Source: Doryteuthis pealeii
Lineage: Eukaryota > Mollusca > Cephalopoda > Myopsida > Loliginidae
Length of the DNA: 64,000 nucleotides
NCBI GenBank assembly: GCA_023376005.1
Contig: CM042145.1
Span: 94,568,975-94,632,974 of the forward strand
Direction: 5' to 3'
The notes under the pieces are model-generated. The model worked only from the letters and a program-made list of their open reading frames with translations, was not told the origin of the DNA and did no database searches. Of this stretch, positions 1-12,275 are shown one piece after another (the stretch's first letter is position 1; each line of letters begins with the position of its first letter). The translations under genes were made by a program, and so were the position numbers.

Positions 1-1383
1 ATATATGCAATTCTTTTATATATACAACAAAATAGTGGTTTACAGTGTCAATGGGATGGCTAATTTGTATATTAATATTAAAATTTGATCTTAATAAATA
101 ATGTGCTGGATATTATTAATTCCTAATTGTTTTATCTTATGAATATGAGCAAAAATCTCGGAGATAAATCTTAAAAGAATCGATTAAGAAGAAGAAATAA
201 CTAATTCTATTCTTTACTTCCTATTTTATCTAAATAGTTAAATTAGGATAATTTAGCAATGAAAAGACAGAGATGATGGAAGAATAAGTTTCAGTTGCTC
301 TATTTTTCGAAATTATTACCTGTTTCAAATCTTTTTATCTGCATCTTATTTAATTTCATTAGCCTTTCTAATTCAATTAAACATTTACAATTTACATTAA
401 ACTTAAAATACTTTAAACCGGAGGTTGCATATATTTGCTAGTATTTATATATATATAAATGTGTGAGTGTGTGTGAGTGTGTCTGAAGTAAAAGAAATGA
501 AGTCCTTATAGAAAGTGGGGAATATATGGGGCGAAATAGACCTTCGAATCAACAAGCTCCAGCTAAAGGGGGAACCAAAAGCAAGCGAGTTCTCAGTCTT
601 CTCACAAAGTCAGACCCTCTGTTGGTCAACACATTCTTCGTCTAGCAGTTTGAAAAATCCGTCGTCGTAGTCGAAATAATCTTTAGCAAGTTCAAATCAC
701 ATTTCCCTATTTTGTTTCGTTTCTGTTTCGACTAAAATCCATTTCTTTTACTGAAAAGCGCTTCGTCGTCGACTGCTCTACTGCTGCTGACTGCTGACTG
801 CTCAGCGCTTTGACTCACTTGTTATTTTATGGGCATATAGCCAAACATTCGGGCACGTCAATCAAACCTCGCATCCTTCCAGTTCCTACATGGCATCTGT
901 TTTCGCATCGGGAGGACGCGGGTCGATCCCAGCAGGGCAAGACAAAGTCTTGCTCTTTTTTTGTTCTCCGTCACAGTCCTATTCAAATGTACATGTAAAT
1001 AACTTTAAACTTATATAAAACACTTTTAAAAAACATAAGCACGTTTTCTAACCTATTATACACATACAAAACCCCGACAATCGAACATAAAATACATAAA
1101 ATATATGAAATTAGAACATGCATATTCATAAGTAAGAGAAATCAAATTTAAAAACTGCAACGTCATAAGCCAGACAACAACGCCAACCATAAATACTTCT
1201 TAAAATTGAGAGTGTCGTATTTTAACAAACGCGGAAGGAGAAATTAAAATAAAAAAAAACAAAGCAAAAGTCATATCATACCAATAAGACGGGGTGGGAG
1301 GTCTTCAAATTAGTAAATATCAGACTGAGGAGGCAATAAATGAAATTAATTATATCTGAATCAAGGTATCTCTTCTCTCTCGT

Positions 1384-1440
<57 letters not shown>

Positions 1441-1767
1441 ATATATATATATTATTTTATTATTATATTATTATTATTATCTATATTTTTTTGCTTGAAG
1501 CAGTTACAATGCTTATATAGTATAAAATTCGATAATTAATGAAAAAATAATCATGACAAGCAAACTCGGCAAATATCGCCCCTACGTAGAACATCGCACA
1601 GTAGCTGTTTCAACTTCATTAAGTCTCATCAGCGATGTATACTTACAATTTCCTTTCGACAGAAAAAGCAAAAATATAATATATAACTTTATCCAACAAT
1701 GTTTCTAAAAAGCAACCATCCAAAATCTTATACAACACACACACACACACACACACACAACACACAC

Positions 1768-1810
<43 letters not shown>

Positions 1811-4800
1811 GTATATATATATATATATTGTTAATTAGATAAACGAAAAGAAACTTATAAGGAATTATTTCTAAAATCCATATTTACAAATGAAGCATAT
1901 CGTGACATTAAATGTATATTAATCTTATTTTGGAATTCTGAAAATACAAATTATTTGTATCAGATAGGATAGTTTATACCATACAGCTGTGTGCAAATTA
2001 TTTTGGTTAGATATGGATTCTTGATGACTGTATGGAATAAAACGAGTGATTATAGACAAATAAAAGGTGCAATTATTAAAACAGTAAAAAAGGTAGTTTT
2101 TGATTGTACAAAAAATTTGGAAATGAGTGGGGTTTCAGCATCAAATAGTTCATACGGAATTGATATGCCATATAACTAACAAATAAATCAAACAAAACCT
2201 ATGAATAGTTTATAATTACTTATCAAATATCTAAATTGATCAAATTTTGGCATTAGATAACTTCATTAGGATTTGATATGGGCCGTTAAAACAAAAACAC
2301 CCAAAGCGAAACTATGAATGGTTATGATTAGAATCCTTTAGAATGAACAGGATTATCATGCATCAAATAACGCCATTTAAAGAGTTAATACGCCGTATCA
2401 AATAGAATCAAATCAAACGCCAGTATAATAAATATTGATAGATATTTATTTACTGTAGGAGACCGAGTAAAATTTAGAAACAAGTAATATCATCATTTGA
2501 AAGGAAATATTTTCTTCAAGATGTGGGCCATGGAATTTTTTTCGGGGGCGGGAGCAACCGCACTTTGCTTTAAACCTGAACTCGACTGTAAACATTGTAA
2601 TAACTTTGACACGTAACTTCATCTATAACGGATTCAGAAATATTTAAAGAAACCATTAAAAATGCATACAATCTATTATTTCTAGTGGTTATGTTTTAGG
2701 CAAGTCTAAAAAAAGAATCACATTTCCTTTTTGACATAACTCACCGTTTCCCACAGAGAATTCAAGCGACATAACAGTTAAGCAAGCTAGCAAAGCTGGG
2801 CGATTTTAATAAAAACACAGCCACGAGGTTGATAATCTTACATTTTTATTCAATCAAAATGAGAATTCAACCAATGCCCAGAAACGCCAAATGAAAACAA
2901 ATACTTCCACGCCTATAAAAAAATTAATTTTAATTCTAACTAGATGACAAATTGTTACAACTCGATAATTAGATTAACAGATTAATGTTAGGGAAGATGC
3001 AAAACGAGTACTAGGATGAAGAGAAAAGGTTTACTAAAAGCAAACATACAAGGTGAAGAGTAATTAGCAATTGCTAGGTTGAAATGAAAATTGGCAACAA
3101 ATGCCCAGAACCTCAAATCGAAAACAAATACCGATGTCTTAAAAAACAATCCGAACCTTTATTTTCAAATTCTAACAAAGATTACCAATTTGTTGTAAAC
3201 GAATATCAGAGTGACAGTTAAATAATAGGAAAGAAACATAACGAGTATTAAGGATGAGGGTAAATCTTTAATTAAGCAAAATGCAAGGTGAATAGAGTAA
3301 TCAGTAATTGCAGTTTGAAATGAAAATTGCACAATGCCAAGGAGCTTCAAAACGAAACAAATACCGATGTCTTAAAAAAAAAAAAACAAAAAAAACTGCG
3401 AAACCTTTAATTTTAATTTTTAACTAGAATGTCAATTGTAACACGACTATCAGGTTAACAATCAAATTAGGAAGAAATGAGTATTAACGATAGGGAAAGG
3501 TTACCAAGATTAAAGGTGAATAGAGTAATTTAGCAATTGCGAGGTTGAATTAACAAGTCCCGTGGAGATCTTGTAGGTTTCCCTTTCGAGGTTTTGCAGA
3601 CGGTTTTTGTTCTCATTTTTTTAAGGTATTAGGGCATACAAAATATATATTATTCCCTAAGAGGAAAAAATAATGTCCCGAATTATTTAGGAGCAGTAGT
3701 AAATATTAGACCCGACTTTAAAAGTGCATTTTTTTATTAATTAATAATTAACTTTTGCACAAAAGTTTAGTCTCATGTTATTCCCATGCTATGCTAATAA
3801 TTTTCAAATTTTGTAATTGATCTATTTAACAGATAAGCGGATTTAACAGGTTTGAATTCAAAGTTTTCATCTCCTAGACTGGTTGTCTGACAAGGTTAAA
3901 AGCCAGTCTGTCTTACTAATTTAACTCATAGCTGGAGGAAGATTAAGTTGGATGCATAGGCGATTGTGCCAATTGACCACGTTTTGTAAATTTTCAGATA
4001 TTTTGCGCTTTTAATCTGTCTGTCAAAACTCTAAGAAATATTAAATTCTAATCCAACATCAGGCTATGTAAAGGCCATAAATGATTTCTCAGCCGACATC
4101 AAGGGGGGGGGGGGGGGGGGTGGCCTTACTAACCTAATGCCAATTTAGGGCTTATTCTATTGTAGGGTTCAATCGAAATGTCCACGAAACTGCAATTTAT
4201 CCCATTGTCCTTTGCGCTTTTAATTGATTAAAAACATTCATTGCATTTAATCAGGAACGATTTAGACGGTCCCTCATTTTACAGAGGGTGTCGCAAGTAA
4301 AGGGACCACGTGGTATTGATATATGGGTTAATTCCATAAAGAAATCACCTCCAGAAAATGTAAATTGTCAACCCACCTCCCGTCATCTTTCTGAAATTTT
4401 TGTACCAGCATGAACTATATTAAAGTTAGACAATCCCCAAATTTTGAGCTCCCAATTCCAATTGGCGAGTTATGTCGTTTTTTAGCTCTCCAAATTTGAG
4501 GGGTGTCGCGAAAATGGCGAACTTTTTAAAACCTATTTTTGTCTGTAAAATGAAGTTCCTACTCCTAAAAATTGTATTTATAGAAGCAATTTTGACCTAA
4601 GGAATTTCAAAACATATATAAAAGTTTAATGTCACCAATTTTAAGTTATAGATGATTTTCGTTCTTTTCAATAGCAAAAGAAAAAAAAATTCAATTTGTT
4701 TCCTTCAAAATTTGGGGGTTGGGGGGCCCAAAAACTTTTTGCATTATGATACATTTTCTATTTAATTATTTCACATTATATTGGAAGATTATTTGTACCC

Positions 4801-7668
4801 AAAAGATAGTTTGGGTTTTTTCGGAAACCTAAATCAGTGATAAACCAAAATGTAGCTAGATGGATTGATATTTATGAACAGTAGAAAAATGCCAAGGAAT
4901 CTTAAAGGCATCTATGTAATATCCCCAAATAGAGCTACATGTGTGATTGGTTGGTTGGTTGGTTTTTATGAGTTATACGCAACGTCATTTTGAGCTATTC
5001 CATGCCGAAGAGCACGTCAAACCTAGCACCTATATAAATGTTTCAACCCTTGTTGACTGTATGTTGAATAATATAGTTATTTACTAGCGTAGCTAGATAC
5101 GCACAAGGCCAGAAGTGTGGAGCGCCAGTGAGAATCGAACTCACAAACGTGGTCTGCTAATCTAGTTTGCTAACCATTTACACTACAGATGGAGTGCCTT
5201 GAGTTGATATATTTATTTACTAAGCTTAGCTTAGATATGGCACAAAGGCCAGAAGTATGGGGGCTCCCAGTGAGAGTCGACTCACAAACAGTGGCTGCTA
5301 ATCTTAGTTTGGCTACCATTACAGCTACATGAAGAGTGCCTCTGATGTTGATATAATAGTTATTTAACTAAGCTTAGCTTGGATATGGCACAAGGCCAGA
5401 AGTATGGGGCACCCAGTGAGAATGCGAACTCAAACTAACAATGGTCCTTGCGAATCTAACTTGCTAACGCATTAAACCACAGATGAGGTTGCCCTGATGT
5501 TGATATATAAGGTGTGTGCTGGATGCCACGATTTTAACTTATAAGACTCGGCAAGAATCATGTGATTCTCTTTGGCCAATCACTGGCAGTACTCTGCTGT
5601 TGATACATACTTAACGCAGTCAGTTACTGGCCATGAAGCTACCTTGGCCTTTCGTGGACGGCGATTAAATTACTGGACCTTTAACAATACGCAGGAAAGA
5701 ACTTATTCGCTTACCTAAGAGATAATTCAGGACTTAATTTAAGCCTTTTCACTGGCCCAGGATGGCATTTTAAAAAACTTAACAGCTCTAATAGGCAAGC
5801 CCCAACTCTTTGATTATCACATGTGTGCTAGAAGATGGTGCTGATAGTCCTTAATATTCTGGGTATGACGTTAAACTCTATCTGATGGTGAAGTCCAAAT
5901 TCTGGAGCTCTGGGGAAGTGTCGAATGCGCCCTTCATCACCATTAATCCCAGGTACATCCTTGACCCGGAGAGGATGTAACTGTTACCAATCCCACCTAT
6001 GGGTTAAATGGAAGAAATGAGTTTTAACAAAAAATAATTTTTTAATACACATCAGGAGTGAATAGAAAAAACGTCCTTCGGCATAAAATAACCAACAAGG
6101 GGTTGACATCCGTAAAACCCAAAGAAAGAATGAACGAAAACAAAACCTTCAGCGTCGTGGTTTAACCTTTTTACGGTTAGAAATAGATAATAAATCGGTT
6201 TAGAGCTAACCTGATATTTGTATTGTAAATTGGACTCCTCCATTTTGAAAACTTTTAAATTTTGAAAATTTTCAACCAATAAATTGCCAAGGACGTGCTC
6301 TAGGGTCTTTCATTAGTAACCATAAAAATTCACTCTGGCTTACATTTCAGCCCGATTGTCCTTGGGCTATGAAGGGACATGAAGATAAACATAAAAAGAT
6401 ATTTGGTGAAATAAATGAGGAAATTAAACATATTCAAAAATGACTACAGCTTCTCTGAGTTATGGCCAAATATTTACAAAAAATTCAATTACTCCAAAGT
6501 TTTGACAAATATTTGTAAATTCAAACTCGTACATTCCACCCCTACAGTATTATAGTTTTTGAGAATATTTGGAATTAACGAAAATGGACTGATTAAAGTT
6601 AGTAATGCAGATTAACTAATATTAGCTTTTAAGACCTCTAAAATCTAAATAAAACTATTTTTGTATTTACCCATTAATATATATATATATAATTATGTGT
6701 ATTTTACCAGTGATGGAATGAACAATATATGTAACGTTAATATTTTTTTTCGAATCACAAGGTGAGTCAAAAAGTGTTCCGAAAAATTCATATCATTTTG
6801 ACACCCTTATATATATATATGTGTGGAGAAAAAGTAAGACAAACACGGGATGTTATGGAAACTGGATGTTTATTGTCGACCGAATGTAACGTTTGCCGGT
6901 CTAAATATTAGACCATGACTTCAAGGACTTGGAATATAGTTCTCTGCTCAATGATGGACATTCTCAAAATGCTGAAAACAGTAGTCGTCAGTAAGGGGTG
7001 GTTGGGGGTGCCTAAAGTGGATTTTTCTTCTCTCACCACCCTCCCCCTACTGTACGACCTTCTGTTTTTCAGCATTTTTGAGAAATGTCCATCCTTGGAG
7101 CAAAGACTATATCCAAGTCCTGAAGATGGTTCTAAAATAGACCGAAACGTTGCATCGGTCGAACCAATAAAACATCCAGTTTCCATAACATCCCGGTTTG
7201 TCTACTTCTCCACATACTGGTCGATTAACCTCCTCAAATTTCTCCCATATATATATATAATAAATATATAATATATATACCAACCCATAGCACGAGCAGG
7301 AATGTGACGACAAGTCAATTTCTTTTAACGGAGTTTAAATTGATTGTCGAAAAAACTAAAGAATCAGTCTCCCTAACTATTTACCCAGAATAGAGGGAGA
7401 AAAATTGAATTATAACCTTTCCCAGTGTGTTAGCGCTATGGGAAATGCAAACTAGTCTCGTTCCAGGTTTTGAACTCCTCTCGTAGTATGCGATTTCCTA
7501 TATGGCAACCATTTCACCACGTGCCCCAAAATTTTATATGGACCATGGTAGGTTGTTTAGTTTTTACAGTAATATACCATCCTCCGGTCATTTACGTGTC
7601 GAATGAAGTCATTTTGCCATGGAAAGGACTCAGTTGTTTACAAAACTGCTGTAGCCTTTAGTAAACCA
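1..7668 (+). repeat. Arm A, copy 1 (error-rich forward copy)
   Basis: This stretch matches 51,714-59,165 in the same orientation and 7,669-15,106 in reverse. It is about 230 bases longer than either partner because of scattered one-base insertions, an 18-G run near 4,104 that neither partner has, and a replaced block near 4,680-4,750. Features are better read from the other two copies; here they sit in mirrored order: family 3 at 1-440, HHR at 1,591-1,638, the tandem satellite at about 2,870-3,550, tRNA-like units at about 5,120-5,500, the HHR pair at about 6,830-7,240 and the SINE head at about 7,435-7,535. No coding sequence is supported. Confidence 0.93.
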
Positions 7669-7770
7669 AACTGAGTCCTTTTGTTCATGAATGACTTCAA
7701 TTCGACAGTAAATGACCGAGATGGTTTAATATACTGTAAAACTAAACAACCTACCATGGTCCATATATTT

Positions 7771-7860
7771 TGGGGCACGTGGTGAAATGGTTGCCATCAT
7801 AGGAAATCGATACTACGAGAGGAGTTCTAAAACCTGGACGAGCTGTTTGGCATTTCCCCA
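7771..7860 (+). mobile_element. tRNA-derived SINE head (GGACGAG type)
   Basis: A perfect pol III A box (TGGTGAAATGG) is followed about 45 bases later by a B-box-like TTCTAAAACCTGG and then GGACGAG and GCATTTCC. The same arrangement, with AGTTCAAAT-CTGGACGAGG, recurs at 19,140-19,400, about 28,190-28,260 and 62,290-62,345, so it is a dispersed family. Equivalent copies: 58,942-59,026 (minus) and about 7,435-7,535 (minus). Confidence 0.6.
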
Positions 7861-8147
7861 AAGCGCTAACACACTTGGGAAAGGTTATAATTCAATTATT
7901 CCCTCTAGTCTTGGTAAATAGTAGGAAGACTGATTTCTTTAGTTTTTGTTCGACAATCAATTAAAACTGCCGTTTAAGAAATTGTGAACATTTGTGTCAA
8001 CATCCTGCTCGTGGCGTATGGGTTGGTATATATTAATATATATAATAATATAAATATATATAATGGGAGAAATGTGAGGAGGTTAATCCGACAGTATGTG
8101 GAGAAAGTAGACAAACACGGGATGTTATGGAAACTGGATGTTTAATG

Positions 8148-8194
8148 GTCGACGAATGCAACGTTTCGGTCTATTATTTAGACCATCTTCAGAC
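8148..8194 (-). ncRNA. Hammerhead ribozyme (pair, minus partner)
   Basis: Minus-strand copy of the same ribozyme as 58,394-58,439. One or two bases of the CTGAAGA box and its flank are lost relative to that copy (the plus strand reads CTTCAGACTT instead of CTTCAGGACTT), so stem I is weakened here. Confidence 0.55.
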
Positions 8195-8382
8195 TTGGAT
8201 ATAGTTCTTGCTCCAAGGATGGACATTCTCAAATGCCTGAAACAGAAGGTCGTCAGTAAGGGGGAGGGTTGGTTTGAGAGAAGAAAAATCCACGTAGGCC
8301 ACCCCCAACCACCCTAGCTGACGACCTTACTGTTTCAGCATTTTGAAGAAATGTCCATCATTGAGCAAGAACTATTATCCAA

Positions 8383-8429
8383 GTCCTGAAGATGGTCTAA
8401 TATTAGACGCGAAACGTTACATCGTCGAC
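8383..8429 (+). ncRNA. Hammerhead ribozyme (pair, plus partner)
   Basis: Reads GTC-CTGAAGA-stem II-GAAAC-loop-CGTC-GAC. CTGAAGA fits the CUGANGA core, stem II is GGTCTAA/TTAGAC, GAAAC starts stem III (ACG/CGT), the cleavage triplet is GTC and stem I is GTC/GAC. There is an extra GC before GAAAC in this copy. Confidence 0.6.
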
Positions 8430-8490
8430 AATAAACATCCCAGTTTCCTAACATGCGCCGGTTTGTCTAACTTTCTCCACACATATATTA

Positions 8491-8620
8491 TATAAGGTGT
8501 GTCAAAATGTAATATGATTTTCGGAACACTTTTTGACTCACCTTGTATCTGAAAAAAAAATTAACGTTAAACATATATTGTTCATTTCCTAACTTGGTAA
8601 ATACACATATATATATTATA
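8491..8620. mobile_element. Mariner-like terminal inverted repeat remnant
   Basis: AAGGTGTGTCAAAA and the inverted TTTTTGACTCACCTT lie only about 25 bases apart, followed by sequence (ATTAACGTT...TTCATT...TTGGTAAATAC) also found at 19,930-20,075. The termini resemble those of Tc1/mariner elements. It has no coding capacity and abuts TA runs, the expected target type. Counterpart 58,215-58,331. Confidence 0.5.
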
Positions 8621-8629
8621 TATATTAAT

Positions 8630-9160
8630 GGGTTAAATACAAAAAATAGTTTTTATTAGATTTAGAGGTCTTAAGTCTAATATTAGTTTAATCTGCATAC
8701 TAACTTTAATCAGTCCCATTTCGTTAATTCCAAATATCTCAAAACTAATAATTACTGAGGGTGGGAATGTACGAGTTTGAAATTTACAAATATTTGTTCA
8801 AAACTTTTTGAGTTATTGAATTTTTGTTAATATTTGCATAACTTCAGAGAAGCTGTAGTCATTTTTGATATGTTTAATTCCTCATTTTTATTCACCAAAT
8901 ATCTTTTTGTTTATCTTCATGTCCCTTCATAGCCCAAGGACAATCGGAAAATGTAAGCAGAGTGAATTTTATGGTTACTAATGAGACCCTAGAGCACGTC
9001 CTTGGCAATTTATTTGTTGAAATTTCAAAATTTTAAAAGTTTTCATGGAGGAGTCCAATTTACAATCAAATATCAGGTTAGTAAACCGATTAATTATCTA
9101 TTTCTAACCGTAAAAAGGTAAACACGACGCTGAAGGTTTTGTTTTCGTTCATTCTTCTTT
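8630..9160. other. Unassigned intergenic sequence
   Basis: AT-rich sequence with no open frame above 60 codons that looks real, no RNA motif and no recognised repeat. Mirror: 57,665-58,200. Confidence 0.5.
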
Positions 9161-9768
9161 GGGTTTTACGGCATGTCAACCCTTGTTGGGTTATTTTATG
9201 CCGAAGACGTTTTTTCTATTCATCCTGATGGGTATTAAAAATTATTTTTTGTTAACTCATTTTCTTCCATTTAACCCATAGGTGGGATGGTACATTACAT
9301 CCTCTCCGGGTCAAGGTGTACCTGGATTAATGGTGATGAAGGGGCATTCGACACTCCCAGAGCTCCAGAATTGAACTTCACCATCAGATAGAGTTTAACG
9401 TCAAACCCAGAATATTAAGACTATCAGCCACCATCTTCTAGCACACATGTGATAAAAAGAGTTGGGGCTTGCTATAAGAGCTGTTAAGTTTTTAAATGCC
9501 ATCCTTGCCAGTTGAAAAGGGCTTAAAGTAAGTCCTGAATTATGGAATCCTTAGGTAAGCGAATAAGTCCTATCCTGCGTATTGTTAAAGGTCCAGTAAT
9601 TTAATCCGCCGTCCACGAAAGGCAAGGTAGTTATGGCCAGTACTGACTGGTTAAGTATTGTATCAACAGCAGAGTACTGCCAGTGATTGGCCAAGAGAGA
9701 TCACATGATTCTTGCCGAGTCTATAAGTAAAAGCGGGCATCCAGCACACACCTTATATATCAACATCA

Positions 9769-9847
9769 GGGCACCTCATGTGGTGTAATGGTTAGCAAGT
9801 TAGATTCGCAGACCATTGTTAGTGAGTTCGATTCTCACTGGGTGCCC
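9769..9847 (+). ncRNA. tRNA-like unit 1 of a tandem triplet
   Basis: A 7-bp perfect acceptor-like stem (GGGCACC with GGTGCCC) encloses an A box matching consensus (TGGTGTAATGG, reminiscent of tRNA-Gln/Glu D arms) and a T arm GTGAG-TTCGATT-CTCAC with a good B box. The anticodon arm does not fold cleanly, so this is a tRNA-derived sequence and not a confident functional tRNA. Counterpart 56,965-57,043 (minus). Confidence 0.55.
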
Positions 9848-9909
9848 ATACTTCTGGCCTTGTGCCATATCTAAGCTAAGCTTAGTAAATAACTATATAT
9901 CAACATCAG

Positions 9910-9988
9910 AGGCACCTCATGTAGTGTAATGGTTAGCAAACTAGATTAGCAGACCACTGTTTGTGAGTTCGACTCTCACTGGGAGCCC
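9910..9988 (+). ncRNA. tRNA-like unit 2 of a tandem triplet
   Basis: Same layout as unit 1, starting 141 bases later: A box TAGTGTAATGG, B box GAGTTCGACTC, ends GGCACC and GGGAGCCC (one mismatch). Each unit is followed by a common tail containing CTTCTGGCCTTGTG and the palindrome CTAAGCTAAGCTTAG. Counterpart 56,823-56,901 (minus). Confidence 0.5.
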
Positions 9989-10050
9989 CATACTTCTGGC
10001 CTTGTGCCATATCTAAGCTAAGCTTAGTAAATAACTATATATCAACATCA

Positions 10051-10131
10051 GAGGCACCTCATGTAGTGTAATGGTTAGCAAACTAGATTAGCAGACCACT
10101 GTTTGTGAGTTCGATTCTCACTGGGCGCTCC
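10051..10131 (+). ncRNA. tRNA-like unit 3 of a tandem triplet
   Basis: Third unit, again 141 bases downstream. A and B boxes intact; the 3' acceptor half reads GGGCGCTC and pairs worse. Counterpart 56,681-56,760 (minus). Confidence 0.5.
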
Positions 10132-10294
10132 ACACTTCTGGCCTTGTGTCGTATCTAAGCTACGCTTAGTAAATAACTATATATCAACATCAGTCAACAA
10201 GGGTTGAAACATTTATATAGGTGCTAGGGTTTGACGTGTCTTCGGCATGGAATAGCTCAAAATGAGTTGGTATTCCATAAAAACCAACCAACCA

Positions 10295-10890
10295 ACCAAT
10301 CACACATGTAGCTCTATTTGGGATATTACATAGATGCCTTAGATTCCTTGGATTTTCTACTGTTCATAAATATTCATCCATCTAGCTACATTTTTGGTTT
10401 ATCACTGATTTAGTTTCCGAGCAAAAACCAAACTATCTTTTGGGTACAAATAATCTTCAATATATGTGAAATAATAATAGAAAAATGTATCATAGATGCA
10501 GTGCCACATTGAGACATTGATCTTGCTATGAAAAGAACAGAAATCATCTATAACTTAAAATTGGTTGACATTAAGACTTTTTTATATAATGTTTGAATTC
10601 CTTAGGTCAAAATGCTTCTATAAATCAATTTTTAGGAGTAGAACTCATTTTACAGACAAAAATAGGTTTTAAAAAGTCGCCATTTTCGCGACACCCCTCA
10701 AATTTGGAGAGCTAAAAAAAACGACATAACTCCGCCAATTGGAATTGGAGCTCAAATTTTGGGGATTGTCTAACTTTAATATAGTTCATAGCTGTACAAA
10801 ATTTCAGAAAGATTGACGGAGGTGGGTGACAATTTTACATTTTCTGGGTGATTCTTATGGAATTACCCATATATCAATACACGTGTCCCT
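10295..10890. other. Unassigned intergenic sequence
   Basis: No gene or RNA motif seen. It includes a GC-richer patch around CGCCATTTTCGCGACACC (10,677-10,696). Mirror 55,930-56,515. The error-rich copy differs here by a block replacement (see findings). Confidence 0.5.
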
Positions 10891-11345
10891 TACTTGCGAC
10901 ACCCTCTGGTTAAAAATGAGACCGTCTAAATCGTTCCTGATTAAATGCAATGAATGTTTTAATCAATTAAAAGCGAAAGGACAATGGGATAAATTGGCAG
11001 TTTCGTGGACATTTCGATTGAACCCTACAATAGATAAGCCCTAAATTGGCATAGGTTTATAGGCCATGATGTCTGTGAGAAATCATTTATGGCCTTTACA
11101 TAGCTCTATGTTGGATAGAATTTAATATTTCTTAGAGTTTTGACAGACAGATAAAAGCGCAAAATATCTGAAAATTACAAGACGTGGTCAATTGGCACAA
11201 TCGCTATGCATCCAACTAATCTTCCTCCAGCTATGAGTAAATAGTAAGACAGACTGGGCTTTTTAACCTTGGTCAGACAACCAGTCTAGGAGATGGAAAA
11301 CTTTGAATTCAAACCTGTTAAACTCCGCTTATCTGTTAATAGATC
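10890..11345. repeat. Dispersed repeat family 2
   Basis: Shares GCGACACCCTCTGG, AAAAATGAGAC-GTC-AAATCG, CAACCAGTCTAGGAGA and AACCTGTTAAACTCCGCTT with 30,660-30,965 and, in part, 62,545-62,645. No coding potential is evident. An open frame at 10,826-11,044 overlaps it but has no recognisable domain. Counterpart 55,480-55,935. Confidence 0.6.
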
Positions 11346-11604
11346 AATTACATTTGAAAATTATTAGCATTAGATGGGAATACATGAGACTAACTTTGTG
11401 CAAAAAGTAATTATAATTAATAAAAAATGTCACTTAAAGTCGGGTTCTAATATTTTACTACTGCTCCTAATAATTCGGGACATTATTTTTCCTCTTAGGG
11501 AATAATATATATATTTGTATGCCCTAATACCTAAAAAATGAGAACAAAACCGTCTGCAAAACCTCGAAAGGGAGAAACCTACAGATCTCACGGGACTTGT
11601 TAAT

Positions 11605-12275
11605 TCAACCTCGCAATTGCTAATTACTCTATTCACCTTTAATCTTGGTAAACCTTTTTCCCTATCGTTAATACTCATTTTTCTTCTAATTTGTATCTGT
11701 TAACTCTGATAGTCGTGTTACAATTTGACATCTAGTTAAAAATTAAAATAAAGGTTCGAGTTTTTTTTGTTTTTTTTTTTTTTAAGACATCGGTATTTGT
11801 TTTCGTTTGAAGTCCTTGGCATTGGTTGCAATTTTCATTTCAAACTCGCAATTACTGATTACTCTATTCACCTTGCATTTTTGCTTAATAAAGATTTACC
11901 CTCATCCTTAATACTCGTTATGTTTCTTCCTATTATCTGATATTCGTTACAACAATTGTAATCTTTGTTAGAATTGAAAATAAAGGTTCGGATTGTTTTT
12001 TAAGACATCGGTATTGTTTTCGTTTGAGGTTCTGGGCATTGGTTGCAATTTTCATTTCAACCTAGCAATTGCTAATACTCTGTTCACCTTGTATGTTTGC
12101 TTAGTAAACCTTTTCTCTTATCCTTAGTACTCGTTTTGCATCTTCCTAACATTAATCTGTTTAATTCTAATATTCGAGTTGTAACAATTTGTCATCTAGT
12201 TAGAATTAAAATTAATTTTTTTTAAGGCGTGGGTATTTGTTTTCATTTGGCGTTCTGGCATTGGTTGCAATTCTC
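11605..12275. repeat. ~220-bp tandem satellite, about three units
   Basis: The anchor CATTGGTTGCAATT recurs at 11,820, 12,038 and 12,259, and each unit contains AAGACATCGGTATT, TTTCGTTTG, CTATTCACCTT and TTAATACTCGTT. Units are diverged, with many T-run length differences. Counterparts 54,540-55,215 and about 2,870-3,550. Confidence 0.75.

Larger units (their letters stand above)
8085..8480. repeat. Inverted pair of hammerhead modules
   Basis: A ~390-bp palindromic element. Both ends carry GTGGAGAAAGTAGACAAAC or its complement, then a 60-base hammerhead module, and the arms face each other across a centre rich in CCACCCCCAACC/GGGGGAGGGTTGG. Counterparts are 58,345-58,735 (cleanest) and about 6,830-7,240. 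A noisy further relative lies at about 31,980-32,330 with mirror 34,130-34,440, so the module is also present elsewhere in arm B. Confidence 0.75.
9160..10295. repeat. Dispersed repeat family 1, interrupted by tRNA-like array
   Basis: Each end carries a short hairpin module, ACGGCATGTCAACCCTTG with TTATTTTATGCCGAA at one side and CTTCGGCATGGAATAG with AACCAACCAACC at the other. The body includes GAGCTCCAGAATTG, TTCACCATCAGATAGAG, TTTAACGTC, TTCTAGCACACATGTGATAA and GGGGCTTGCTATAAGAGC. Other copies are at 21,235-21,520, 27,640-28,130, 28,715-29,300, 29,475-29,910 and 61,895-62,100. Relative to the intact copy at 29,475-29,910, about 700 bases (about 9,485-10,193) are inserted between AAGAGC and AACAAGGGTTG. 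Counterpart: 56,510-57,665. Confidence 0.7.

Noticed and set aside
4104..4122. Poly-G run as a possible G-quadruplex
   Set aside because: Both cleaner copies of the same locus lack it, so it is most likely a sequencing or consensus error.
6915..7271. 118-codon open frame overlapping a 92-codon frame on the other strand
   Set aside because: It lies on the palindromic hammerhead element, and the cleaner copies contain frame breaks.
9740..10150. Functional tRNA gene cluster
   Set aside because: A and B boxes and acceptor stems are good, but the anticodon arm does not pair and extra bases sit between the T arm and acceptor. Kept as tRNA-like.
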